Source: Gymnopilus junonius
Taxonomy: Eukaryota > Basidiomycota > Agaricomycetes > Agaricales > Galerinaceae
Reading direction: 5' to 3'
Assembly (NCBI GenBank): GCA_015501075.1
Contig: JADNYJ010000060.1
Span: forward strand, 62,001 to 126,000
DNA: 64,000 nt
In this document: positions 11,236-22,588 of the stretch, piece by piece
Numbering within the stretch: the stretch's first letter is position 1
Layout: each line of letters begins with the position of its first letter
Notes under the pieces: generated by a model
The model's database searches: none
What the model saw: the letters and a program-made list of their open reading frames with translations, nothing else
Told to the model about the DNA's origin: nothing
Translations under genes and position numbers: made by a program

Positions 11236-14200
11236 TTAGAAAGCGCCGACCACAGATCTGCCAATATAACTGTCAAGGATCTAAAAGTAAATGGATGTCA
11301 GATTACAAAACTCCAGACCAAGGACACAAAAGAGACAAACCCTATCCGCCTCCTCAAGCTGCCTGAACCCAGATGCATACACATCCCGCACAGCAGGATG
11401 CAGCGACTCCAAATCCAACGGTGCCCCAAACAACAACTCATCGACAGGGTGCATCGGCTCCTTTAATTTCTTGGTCACAATCGTTGCTGCACCACCTGGA
11501 GTAGCACCAGCAAGAGAAGCCTTGTACTCAATGATCGCCATCATCTGCTCAATACCAAAATCGTCCTTGGGTATAATCATTTTCTTCTTTTGCTGATGGC
11601 CAGTTGGGGTAGGACCACGGACTTTCTCATTCTCCTCCTCGGCTACACGAGAGAGGTTGGAATGTGCAATGGGTGTACCGCGGTCGCGGTCGGGAGTCCC
11701 CCTACCACGTTCAGAGTACTCGGACATTACAGAGGCAATTGATGGGTTTCGCCGACTGCCCATATTGGGTGTGGGGACAGGAGAAGGACTGGTTCTGAAC
11801 CCGGCTGTTGGAGTTGTAGTACCTGGGCGAGGAGTATCCTCCGGATGGGCACGAGAGATTGGAGTAGCTCTGGGATTGACATTTGGGTTCGCGCTGTTGA
11901 ACTCCTGGTTGAAAGCAGCCATCCTCGACGTAAGCGCTGCAGAACCAGGCGTGACCGACCTGGACCTAGTCGCGTCAACCTCATCCGCTGATGAATATTC
12001 CGAGGCAGACAGTGTTGATAATGCCTGACTATCTCTGCTATCTCGGGCCCTGTCCACACCCGTCTCCATCTCCCTACTAACGGACTCCAGAGCCATCTCT
12101 AGCGCAGAAGCTGAATATTCTCTCTCCTTGCCTTTGCCCTTCCTAATCTTATTCAATACTCTGTCCAGTTTCTCTCCGATACCGTCCTTGTTTTTGATGA
12201 ATACCCCCTCGAGAATATCGTTCTTACTACTAGTGTTGATATCCCTCCATTCCTCTTCGATGATATCGCTAACATCATAGGTCTCTCCATCTGGCTCGAC
12301 ATAGGAATACCGCATCCTATCGCCTACTTCATACCGCGAGCTACGGAGCAAAGCATTACCAGGCAAAAGTACGTCCATGCCCCGCACAGAATTAGTAGAA
12401 GCAGATACAATTGCCCTTTGAGTCGCACGCGTAGCAGCGCGCTGAGCGGCGATAATCTCCTGCCTCGAAGGCTGCTTTAGCTTGCTCTCGTCCAGTGGAC
12501 CTTGAGAATCCGAGTTGTAGCTTGACGACGACTCGCGATGAAGGTGCTGCAGCGCGATTTCGTCTAGTGGTGCAGAGAATCGTTTTCTGGAGGTCGAGTT
12601 TCTGTAGGAGGTAGCGCGGCGGAGGACGAATACGGGATCTTCAGGACGGATGTCGTCTATTGACCCCAAGAGATTGGACGCGTCGAGCGAACGACGCTTG
12701 TTAATCCCAGCCTGGCGGTCGGGTGCTCTATACTGAGGTGCCTTGGGATACGCGTCGATAATCCTGCTCGAAGGCGGTAATTCCTTCTCTAAAACCCCCC
12801 AAAATATAGATGAACTTCCATCCCCAAAGCAAAAAAGAAGGACATAATACATACCATACCCATCAATACTAACCATCAACCCGTACCTCACCCTGACCCC
12901 ACTTCTCCTCTTCACCGCCTTATCCTCCACCTCATCACCCCCATCGATAACCCCATCCTGAATTCCAAACCTCTCCAGCCCAATTTCCGTCACCTCGGCC
13001 ACAGTAATATTCTTTGGGAACATGAAAATCTTCCGCCTCAAATTCGGTGAAACGATGACTGGTGCGGAGGGGTCAGGCAAGGAGTTCTTGAACACGATAG
13101 CCTCCGTTTGCGGGTGGAACTGCATGTCGTCGGGTAGGTCCTCAGCGTAGATGACGAGTTGGAGTGCGAACCGGATAGAGGGTGACGTGAACCTCTCTGG
13201 GGTGACATTTGCTCCTGCAGTTGACACAGATAGGAACTGTGATTTCGCGGGGGAGTAGATTGACTCTGACAATTCTGAATGGGAAGTATCAGCAGCGATC
13301 AACGTCTCGTCTCCTTCATGGCCATTCTCACTGCTGCTCATATCCGGGTTTGTGCCATCTCCCCTCCTGTTGAGATAGAACTTGACAGCAGAGTCATCCG
13401 TGAAATCGTTCATGGGCAACTTTTTGATGGCAGGGTGCATGGAGAGGTTACTTGATACTGAGCTGATACTGCCCACACTGCTCCTTTTCACTTTAGGCAG
13501 CTCCATGGACTCTGTCACTAGTGTCTCGAAGACGACCAAGGGTTGTTCGTTAGACTGGAGAACGGCAGAGCCACCACCTTCAACTTGTTTGACGGTGAGG
13601 TAGTACTGGTTCTCGTCCTCTCCCGAGGGAAGCCTGAAGCGTTGCAGAGCTTGCTTGACGAGTTCAGAAGCCGTTGTGGATGGATTCAACAAGACAGTTT
13701 TGAACGTCGCCTCCGTCTGCAAATTCTTACCAGCAAAAACGCGGATGACACTCAGGCTAGCCTGGACATCATTCGACGATGGACTAGTAAGAATTAACGA
13801 ACCGGGACGTGGTCTCGAACTAGGGGGGCCCAAAGCCGAGCTGGAAGAAGGCGAGTTGAGCATGATGGACGCGGATTGCAACCCGTATGAAGGCTGCTCA
13901 GGAGGCGACGAAGGCGAGCGGTTGAGGTACTCCTTGTACAAACTCATATTCTGTTGATCCCTCTGTCTGAGTTGGTCTGAGACCTGAGATGTGGGAGTTC
14001 GCTCGGGGGTAGAAGGAGCCATAGAAGATGGCTGTGATTGCGGTTGCGGCTGTTGTTGCTGTTGAATAGAGGAAGACTGAGCAGCTGCGTTCCGCATACT
14101 AATTGCCTGTTGCTGTTGTTGCTGTGCCGCCGATGTCGTAGGCGACACCTGGCCTTCAGAAGAAGGCGATGGTCTATGCCCCGACCTGCTCGAATCCTCC

Positions 14201-15851
14201 GATCCCCTCCCAACATACTCGCTACTATCCTGGGAGGTAATCGACGGACTCTTATCCTTAGACTTCTCCTTCTTACTCCTCCCGAACAGCCCACCAAACA
14301 CCGAGCTCTTCTTCTTCTTGTCTTTCCCTTCCTCTTCAGTATCAGACCTTGATGAAGGGTCCTTGCGCAATTTCCCTGTTTGAGACTTGTTGTACTGCGC
14401 AGAGCTGACGGGGGCAGCCATTTTATTTTCTTTGCCTTTTGACTTCTTTTTGGCCGCCTCTTCCTCTTCACGAATTCTCTTGGCGCGTTCCTCGTCTATG
14501 AGAGCACTAGGTAGGTATGGTTGACCAGCCGGGCGATCATCATACTCGCGAGCGATTGTGGGCGTGACGGTGAGCCTTGTAGTCTCTGTCACCTCCGCTG
14601 GGTCAATACGCCTCGGAGCATCTTGTGGTGGTGCTCTGTTAGGAGAAGCGCGTAAAGGTTGCAAAGGCTGTTGAGCCTGTGGTGTGAGCTGCTGCTGCTG
14701 CTGCTGTTGCTGTAATTGTTGCTGTTGCTGTAGAGCCTGAGCCTGAGCCGCCTGTTGAGCCGCCTGTTGGGAAGCTTGTTGTTCCAGAGCCTGCTGCTGT
14801 TGGAACTGCTGCTGCTGACGAACAAGCTGCTCTTCGCGTTGCAAGAGTTGTTCCTGTTGCTGCTGACGTAGCCTCTGCTGTTCTTGATACTCGCGAAGGG
14901 AGCCAGGTTGCAAGGCATCAGGTATAAGTGCACCCTGACCGCCTGCCATCTGCCTCTCCCGCATCTCTTCAACAACAGCGTCATCCCATTGCATACCATC
15001 GTCTGGTTCCATGCGATTGACGAGGTCATCCTCGTCCATGCTTTGCATGTACATCTGTTCATTGGCCAGGTCCAGATCCTCATCTTCGAAGCCGTCGGTA
15101 TCCCATTCTTCATCCTCTTCCTCTTCTTCTCCATCTTTGAGGGCAGGTGGGTAACGATGTTGTGAGCGGACGTAGTTAAAGTGGACGCTGCGTCTGTGGC
15201 TGGTGTTATTGGTCTGCCGAGATTCTGAGCGAATGGGGAGAGGGGATGTAGATTCCGCACGAAACGCAACACGGGCACGTTCTTGGAGTATCCGAGAACT
15301 TTCTGTCATTTCGGCTTCCGTGGCCAGAGCGAGCTTTGTGAATAATTTAGTTGCATCATATCATTTAAGGACAGGCGGGCAAGATATATACTCACGTCGA
15401 CATTACGATGTTTATTCAGTCGAGCAAGACGTTCAAAGGGAGTCTCGATATTCTCCGCAGGTATGTATCCAACTTCCTGCGTCTTAAGCACTCGGACAAG
15501 CCACCAATAGCTGTTGCTATCATCCATGAGATAGAGGCTGTCCCCTTTGACTACATTAGCTTGCCCCTCGACAGTAGCAGCAAAACTATGTAAAGCATAG
15601 ACCATGTCAAAGTCAATAGACTCATTAGGAATAGACAGCGTGGAGGAAGCATCTTCCTCGAAGAGCAGGTCCTGGTCGGGGTCTTCCTGTTCTTCTTCGT
15701 CTTCGATGCCAGAGTGTTCTTCGTCGTCAGTGCCGTAGTTCATGGCGGCGTCCGCGTGTGCCTGCATGTTCTGGCTGTCATCTGTCAGTATCTGGTCGCG
15801 CAAGTCGTAGGTGTCCTGGCGCTGGGGCCTCCGTGGGGAGTCGGTGTTCAT
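11236..15851 (-). CDS. SH3 plus Ras-association scaffold, Gln-rich (Bud14/Tea4-like?)
   Basis: Four exons encode 1,475 residues: 15396-15851, 12855-15333, 11341-12788 and 11236-11280, with introns of 62, 66 and 60 bases. Splicing rebuilds RLARLNKHRNVDLALATEAE across intron 1 and gives a short last exon (ILDSYIGRSVVGAF). An SH3 domain lies at about residues 83-138 (VYALHSF, SYWWLVRV, GYIPAENIETP). The stretch after it is the hallmark of a fungal polarity-scaffold family. A very acidic segment and Gln-rich tracts follow. Two ubiquitin-like Ras-association regions are proposed near 680-765 (VIRVFAGKNL) and 870-985 (FALQLVIYAEDL). The C-terminal half is Ser-rich with a final conserved block (KKMIIPKDDFGIEQMM). 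Likely role: a cortical scaffold linking a small GTPase to actin or growth polarity. Assignment to Bud14 or Tea4 is tentative because I do not know an RA domain in those proteins. Confidence 0.85.
14690..14900. repeat. CAG/CTG-type trinucleotide tract encoding poly-Gln
   Basis: Plus-strand CTG/TTG repeats encode Gln runs in the minus-strand SH3 scaffold. The densest part is a (CTG)n run near 14692-14712, with interrupted repeats up to 14900. The mix of CTG and TTG shows point interruptions, so the tract is not a pure expanding microsatellite. Confidence 0.85.
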
Positions 15852-16019
15852 GATATGAATGGAAAGTTATTGAAAGAAAGAGGGTGGGGGATGTGCCAGG
15901 CAGCGAGCAGCCACAAAGGAAGTGCCTAGCTGAGATGAAGCCTGCTTCGAATTAGTCCAGATTTTAAGGAGAGTGTTGCAGTGCAGCGCCAGCAGGTACT
16001 TACGAGGGCAATAGTGCTT

Positions 16020-16041
16020 GATTATGTCATCAATCACTCTC
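16020..16041. promoter_or_regulatory. 22-base motif with ATF/CREB-like core, copy 1
   Basis: GATTATGTCATCAAT followed by CACTCTC. The site lies about 170 bases upstream of the start of the minus-strand SH3 gene. A near-identical 22-mer sits at 18584-18605 before the SUZ gene; the two differ only by two C/T changes. GTCATCA resembles part of a bZIP (ATF/CREB) site. A regulatory role is inferred from position and similarity only. Confidence 0.35.
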
Positions 16042-16483
16042 GTCCTTCCTCCTCCGCTGCAAGAAATAAACGAGCTAAAATCTATCATCTAGAAACATGC
16101 GTACCTCACACAAGATTCTTTCTGTGCATTCATTATGCACAGTTCTCGCTTCAATTAGATTACGAAGATGGGTAATGAGGTTGCAACAGCAGTAGCCATA
16201 TCTTTGGTACCTCAAACTTTGAAAAAAATTTCTGTTGAAGGCGTTGCGGTCTGGACAGAATAAGAAACCTTGATGAAGTCGTCAAGCACAGCAGTGCCAA
16301 ACCGACCCTTTTTGGCCTTCTCTGCTTTTTTCAAAACGACCTGCTCCGACTTCACCTCCATCACAACATAGAGCACGAGGGATGACTTCAACTGATTATA
16401 TTACTCGGAAACGCAGGCAAGTCTTCGTATATTTCCCTCTTTTTCCTTCTCGTCGTCCTTTTAGATGTCTTCGGTCGAGAAGA

Positions 16484-16950
16484 CCCCCAGCATCATTCCA
16501 GGCGATACATTCAATGGGCCTACCGTCGGCGGCATCCTATGAGGCACCGGAAATATCAATAATATCGTTAACAACGTCACACAAGCAGTCGGACCCAGTA
16601 GCGCATAAGTGAATATTTTGTTCCAGAGAATTGACGTCTATTTTTTAGTAACCAAAATACTTGCCGATTTTGCTGTCAATGCATCCTTCAAATGTGCCGA
16701 AGTGTCAGACCAACCACAGTGCCACGAAGGAACCCGTGTCGCTATCATCAAGCACCTTGTGTCCTGGGCAGCCACGTTACCCTACCTCTACCATTCAATG
16801 GCTTCACGGGCCCGCTGGGTCAGGAAAGTGTTTTACGCACGATCGCACAGATGCTATTCGAACGAGGGCTGCTTCTCGCCAGCTTCTTTTTCTTCCGATC
16901 GAGTGAAGGTTGGGATAAAATTGCAATTGGAACTGATAATGATGGTTGAA
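16484..16950 (+). pseudogene. NACHT-domain NTPase (NLR-like) relic
   Basis: A short, broken piece of a mushroom NACHT protein. One frame reads IPGDTFNGPTVGG, then after a shift GNINNIVNNVTQAVGPSSA, the usual N-terminal linker of these proteins. About 100 bases on come CHEGTRVAIIKHLVSWAATL, then in other frames QWLHGPAGSGK (Walker A) and LFERGLLLASFFFFRSSEG. At least three frame changes and a stop separate these blocks, and nothing of the NACHT domain is present downstream. Members are implicated in fungal non-self recognition; this copy cannot make a working protein. Confidence 0.75.
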
Positions 16951-17127
16951 AAGAAGCAACGTGCATTAAGTAGTATTACTTTTAATATGATCCATCAGTC
17001 ATGTAGAAATTTGAATGTTCATTAATGGGGTGTGCAAAGTACAGGCCACAATCTATAAGCTAGTATATATATATGTGTGTAATTGAGAAAGAAAGAAAAT
17101 GTTCGTAGCATTGTCCTGCCATCAGTC

Positions 17128-17515
17128 TATTCAACAGGTGCCTTCGCCTTCAATAATGAGTCAAATTTCCCCAAAATCTTGTCCACTTTTGCTTCAAGTC
17201 CATCCATCTTCTCTTCAATTCTGCCTATCCTTTATTTAAACTTATCCCTCAAAGCATTCCTTCATGTCCCAACCGCGACTTTCCCCCCTGCTTTTGTTTT
17301 TCCTGTCTCTCCTCCCTCCAGACTTCCCACATCCAGAGCTTGAGGTCCCAGTCCCACCTCTTGCACTCCTGTACATCTTCCCATTTCCGCCTCTTGCACT
17401 CCTGTACATCCTCCCATTCCCGCTGGATGCATACCCATTCATTCTCCTGATCAGCGAGCCATTCACGCTCCTCTTCCATACGTTGGTAAGGATTGTCATC
17501 CTCGATTGGTGACAT
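17128..17515 (-). CDS. small charged coiled-coil protein, possibly spliced or frameshifted
   Basis: The minus-strand frame from 17515 begins MSPIEDDNPYQRMEEEREWL and is rich in Glu, Arg, Lys and Trp, as in a helix or coiled coil. It contains two 11-residue repeats (WEDVQECKRR/K, then WEDVQECKRW) encoded by a 33-base tandem duplication. That frame stops at 17249. A second coding-like segment in another frame reads RIEEKMDGLEAKVDKILGKF and ends at a TAG at 17128-17130. The two could be joined by a short intron, or the gene may have shifted frame. I do not recognise a function; similar Trp-rich coiled-coil ORFs occur in mushrooms. Confidence 0.4.
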
Positions 17516-18583
17516 CTGGTAATCGGGAGGGTTTGGACGACTGCCAGTGGATGTTTAACCATGACGGGGTCACTGAGTCGGACCCAAAGATAAAAAGAAG
17601 TAGGAAAGGAGGGGCGTGCAAGAGCTCAGTGTTGAAAAGATTGACTATGAGATACAGATTGTGAGCCACACCAAAATAGTAGAATTCGAAGATACTCACC
17701 CAGTTCGGGAGCGAGGCCCGCAAGAAATTAGCCCGCCTTGGAGCAGGGTGTTCATTGACGCTAAGGAAAGCTCATCAGAGACGCACATAGATAAGATAGG
17801 TCCCACATACAAGTCACTAACAGTGTCTCTATCGGTTGCTGACTGAATCTGTGAACGAAATAATCAGAACAGGAAGCCCAACGTTGTCACCAGGCGATAA
17901 ATTAGACCTGACTGGAGCTCATGATTGATCCACACACGAATTGATGTCTTGAGGAAGGAGACAAAAGAGGGAGACTTTGGAAGAGCAAATGAGCAGAGGT
18001 GGCAATTTAACATACACAATTTCAATTTGTCCTGGCGTACAATTCTCTTGACTTGAATGCCGAAGATGTGGCAATAGAATATCACGATGCCCGTAAAGAA
18101 GAAACGTCGTGTAAACTTGCTGATCTATTGCGTTGCGACAAGATGACAACGTGAAGGTTAATAACGAGTGGCAGAAAAAGGAGCGACATTCATTCCTATA
18201 TTTCTCCTAATTGAAGTGCGATCAAGTCATCCGTATGCTAAACGGGAGGTTGTTTCGGATATGCACCAAGAGCGATATTGTCATATTGAAATGGATATCA
18301 TCAAGAAGTATAAAATTAGGGGGTACCAGGGACTAGTAGTCGGGAACAAGCAGACAAGTAGTCAGCCTGGTCAGGTCACACATCGCTGACCCAAATTGAA
18401 GGTCATTTTCCGAATTCTTACGCATGAAGTGCTTTAGTTATTGACAGCACCTGTACATGCAAAGTCAGAGACCATACAGGTAGCTCTCTTTCTGAAGAAT
18501 TCTTCTGTCAGGGTGTGATAGGAGCAGTTGGACTCGAGCACTGATTGGAGCAGCGTGAAAAGTAAGTTGAGAGCGAGTAATCG
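17516..18583. other. intergenic, nothing recognised
   Basis: About 1.1 kb without a credible gene. Short open frames at 17616-17846, 17919-18149 and 18168-18389 lack domains and splice context. The last part should hold the promoter of the SUZ gene. Confidence 0.4.
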
Positions 18584-18605
18584 GATTACGTCATCAATTA
18601 CTCTC
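18584..18605. promoter_or_regulatory. 22-base motif with ATF/CREB-like core, copy 2
   Basis: GATTACGTCATCAAT followed by TACTCTC. It ends 51 bases before the ATG of the SUZ gene. TTACGTCA is a good match to the ATF/CREB half-site family. It differs from the copy at 16020-16041 at two positions, one of them a CpG (ACGTC versus ATGTC). Confidence 0.4.
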
Positions 18606-18656
18606 CTTCTTCCGTGTTGTGTACTGGATAACAAGTCTAGAAAGTCTCCAGAAAAC

Positions 18657-19501
18657 ATGTCTGGAAATATCGATACTTGGGAAAATGAACCAGTGGGTAA
18701 TCCAATAAGCTCACTTTTCTTTAGTTCGCTCTTCGCTAATGAGTGATTGAGCTTGTAGAGTTATACCCGCGCACCCGTTTCTGCGAGCACTAGCAAACCG
18801 AAAATATCAAAGCCAGCTCCTATACGCGATGACTGGGATGCGGATGATGATGATGAAGGAGCCGACTCTCCACAAGCAATAGAAGAGCGAAATAAGCAAT
18901 TATGGGAGGACGCGTGAGTTGTAAAACAGCATCGACACTGCTTCGAGGCGATCTTGCGTGTTGACGCCGTTTCTAAATTTCGTCCAGGAACACCAAAGTG
19001 CATAGACCGATGCCTTCTCTAGTTATCTCCCGCGGCTCCTCTTCGTCGAGCTCAATGCAAAGTCTGCCTCTCAACCAACCGCCTCCAATGCGTATCTTAA
19101 AACGACCGTCTCCTGCCATATCCCCATCCCAGTCTTCAGCGAACGTGAATTCGGCTACTGAAACATTTCAAGAGCGCGAGGCTCGATATCAGGCTGCCAG
19201 AGAACGCATTTTTGGCACCCCAATTCCTACGGAAGAGGCATCAGAACCCGGGGACAAGAAGACAACCGCCTCATCGTCGAGCAGTCCAAAGCTGACCCCT
19301 CCGACCTCACCCTCTCTTCCTCCATCCATCAAGATAGTCCGCGAACCACGCGGGCCTTCTAATTCTACTTCGCCCAAACGTGATGAGTCGAGGAAAAGCA
19401 AAGGGTTCGAGGACCGTAGAAATAAAAGACTTCCAGCTCCGGCCACCATTTCCTCGCCAACGTCCAATCAGCTTCCTACATCAGATATATCTGTTCAATA
19501 A
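18657..19501 (+). CDS. SUZ-domain RNA-binding protein
   Basis: Three exons (18657-18692, 18759-18913, 18988-19501) encode 234 residues; the donors are GTGGGT and GTGAGT. The N-terminus holds an acidic DDWDADDDDEG block. The SUZ module is split by linkers: MRILKRP at about 98-104 and EREARYQAARERIFG at about 127-141, then a SUZ-C-like VREPRGP and a basic KSKGFEDRRNKR tail. SUZ domains bind RNA in SZRD1-, R3HDM- and Caskin-like proteins; in this arrangement the protein resembles SZRD1 family members of unknown exact role. The rest is Ser/Pro-rich and probably disordered. The first ATG gives a 12-residue exon in phase with exon 2, which is why it was chosen. Confidence 0.85.
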
Positions 19502-20062
19502 CCTGTATCTTTTCCCCATTTTTCTTCGCGTCATTAATAGGGAGTAGTGCCTCTGGATTTCGTCAGGGTGTTTGTTGTTGAGACGATGTATCATATACTT
19601 AAATAAATGCTATCTAACACCGAGGGTATCTTGCCTCACTCCTTTCTTCTACGATACGCCTTACCTGCTTTTATGCAACTGTGAGCACAGGTCAATCCCT
19701 TCGTCTACTGGCCAGACGCCCATGACACTCGCCCGAATGAACTGAGAAATAGCACAATTTAATTGTCCTATAGAATATTGAACCTTTCAAACCAACAACC
19801 ACTTGTATGTGTAATAAGGCAAACATGGTCCTAGTCCGGACCCTAGTATCTATGCAAGTAAACCATACGTGCAATCTATCAATCGTAACTGAAAATTTGA
19901 ATGTCGTGAGTATGATGAAATGAAGACGTCGAAAAATAGGTGAAATGGTTAAGAATAATCGAAATCAGCAAAGAAAAGAAATAGAGATAATTCAGATAAA
20001 TTCATGGTCGATCAAGCCACGACGGGCGATTCTTCATAAAGGCCCAAAGGCTCAAGTTGAGT
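19502..20062. other. convergent 3' region of SUZ gene and ODC
   Basis: This holds the 3' UTRs of the two convergent genes. A possible poly(A) signal, AAATAAAT, for the SUZ gene lies near 19600. No further gene was seen. Confidence 0.45.
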
Positions 20063-21846
20063 TCAGAGGCCGTGCCCATCCTTTGCAAACTTCATCAACG
20101 CACTCCTCACTTCATGTGCTCCGGCCCCACCAGCTGTATAAATCACCTTGCTAACCTCGAACCCATTAAACTGGCTCGCTGCACAGACAGTGTACGCGCC
20201 CATGTTATCGAATCCGAGCCAGTCACCCACTCTCAGTGCACTGGGCAACGCAGTCTTCTCTGAGACGCAGTCGATAGAGTCGCAGGTAGGTCCCCAGACG
20301 CTGCTCAGTTCTTTGGGTTGGTCCTCGGTGAGGTGGAAGGATCCGTTCATGGATAGAACGTAAGGGTGGACAATTTGGTGGTCGAAGAGAATACAGTTGA
20401 AGGCGCCGTAGACTCCATCATTGATGTAGTCTAGAAAATACGTTAGATGCCAATTGGTAGCAAGAAAACGTTAATCACACTCACACATGACTGAAGGATG
20501 CTCAGGATCCTCTTCCTGTTTGACCTCTTGAGGAGCAGCAGAAGGTGAGGCGAGAGGGGCACGACGGGCAATGATGTTAGCTGCCAACCGGAAAGCCTTG
20601 GACACATAGAACCTTCCAGGCTCAGCAATGATCTTTATATCAGGGCGTTCAGGGAAATATGTATCGATCGCCTTGGTCAAAAAACCAGCAGCCTGTTCAA
20701 AGAGAGCGTCCTCGAACCCTCCACCAACGTCCAAAAGCTTGAACGTATAGCCCGTTTCTTTACCCATATCAAACACCGCATGGGCTCTCATGATAGCGTC
20801 GGTATAAACCGAAGGATCATAGCAACCACTACCAACATGGAAACTGACGCCAACTACGTCAAGACTGAGCTCTTTGGCTTTGGCAAGAAGGCCAGGTACA
20901 GTGACGAGAGGGGCGCCGAATTTTATGCCAAAGGCGCAGAGACTTTTCGAGTCGTCCGTGAGAATGCGGACAACGCATTTAGCATGAGGGTGGGCTCGTG
21001 CAATTTTATACAACTCGTCGGCATTGTCAAAGGTCATCATGTCTACGCCCATTTTAGCCGCATTGCGGACAAAAGAAGTTGCTTTGCATGGGTTTGCAAA
21101 TATGATGTTGGATGGGTCGACGCCACCGACATCAAGGACTTGAGAAATTTCATTGTTGGAAGCACAGTCAAAGCCCGCTCCCAATGAAGCCAAAAGACGA
21201 ATGACATAGGGGTCGGGGTTGCACTTGACCGCTTCGGAGATGAAAGGAAGATAAAGTTAGTTTGTGTAACAGGAATGGAAGATGTCGCCATGGCTGACGT
21301 ACCATAGAACGGCTGAATTTCGGGAAGACATGCCTTCCAACGCATATGCTGTCTGTAGACCTGGCTGAGGTCAGCAACGAAGAAGGCCTTTTCGGCATCT
21401 GGCTCGTGCGCTGCTGCGAGACGAGAAGCATTCATGATGCCGTTGCGAAGGTGAACCTCTGGATGGCCTGTGTAAAGTGGAGGCAAAGATGGGAAAATCA
21501 CGTCTCCCCCGTCATGGTGAGTGTCGGGACTGAAAGGAGTTCCAGTTAAGCGTAGGGGAGGGGAAGCAGACAGAATGTCATTGACCAGGACGTTAGCTGG
21601 CCAAGGTAAGTTGTTTTCATGATATTGTGCAAACGAATCAGAAGACGACGACGATATAGAAAAATCAATCGGGTTGACTGCTTGCAGCGTTTCCAGGCGG
21701 GACATTGAAATATCGGGAATGTCCAGACAAGGATCTATCGAGTCTATTGGGTCAAAGGGGACGGCGGGAGGTTCAACCAGTTTGAACAAGTTTGTACGAT
21801 TGTGTTCGTGTAGGTGGACAGTTGTTGGTGGGTATGCGTTAATCAC
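20063..21846 (-). CDS. SPE1: ornithine decarboxylase
   Basis: PLP-dependent group IV decarboxylase that converts ornithine to putrescine, the entry step of polyamine synthesis. Exons 21303-21846, 20485-21231 and 20063-20430 give 552 residues; splicing rebuilds FYAVKCNP, placing the PLP lysine at about residue 184. Other motifs are GAGFDCASNNEI, FHVGSGC, LDVGGGF, AEPGRFYV, WGPTCDSID (active-site Cys) and GDWLGFDNMGAY. The enzyme works as a head-to-tail dimer. The N-terminal extension of about 110 residues is longer than in yeast and Ser-rich. In fungi the enzyme is turned over through antizyme, but no antizyme site can be assigned here. No break was seen. Confidence 0.96.
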
Positions 21847-22588
21847 TGTAAGTCTTTGCTATGCGTTGACCCGGATTACCGAACCTAAACCGCCGCGGTC
21901 GATGGGCGAGCCGGGCGGGTGAGGACGGCAAAGCTTTCGGGTGTTGTCAGTCGATGCGGGTTCCTCGCTCCCTGTACAGCGAGGAAATGGCTTGAAGGGC
22001 GAATGTAAGGTGCAGGAGACGAAAAGAACTCCGGCGCGAAATGTGTTGAAATGATTTAAACAAACTGATCGGGGTGTAAGTCCTGTCAGGGAGGTTCGCC
22101 TGTACACATCTGTCAGTCATGCTGAATCTGATGCAACAACGGATTTTACAAACCTCGAACAGATGACCACCTGGAAGGACGAAGGCAAGGTTAAGAATCA
22201 AAAATTTTCAAGATGAGATGAAAGAACATACTCAAGGGTCAACAAACGAAGATCGCTGTTTCTTTTTTGGTCAGAAATGTTGTCTTAATGAGCCCCCCAA
22301 CGCCGTCTGAGATCCGACGACGTCAAAGAGAGCCTGTATGAATGGGGAAACAAAGAACCAGCAGATTTTGCTGTTGGTTGAACTACCGAACCTGTGCTGG
22401 CGGAGTTTGTCAAACTATCGATTTCTTCGTCGGAAGTTGCCGATCTTATGTCATCTCCCTCTCTTTCGAGACTTACCGTATTCGACTCATGTTCTTGTCG
22501 GGTCAGTGACTCGCAAAGATGGCTTCCTGCTTCCGATAGGTGCTCCAATGGTACACAATTTTAATATACAGCTACTTAATGTCACCGT
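21847..22588. promoter_or_regulatory. ODC upstream region with a small minus-strand ORF
   Basis: This holds the ODC promoter and 5' leader, plus the 3' flank of the F-box gene. A minus-strand frame at 22285-22548 (87 codons, Ser/Glu-rich, no known domain) precedes ODC on the same strand. It could be a leader exon, a separate small gene or chance; I cannot decide. Confidence 0.35.
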
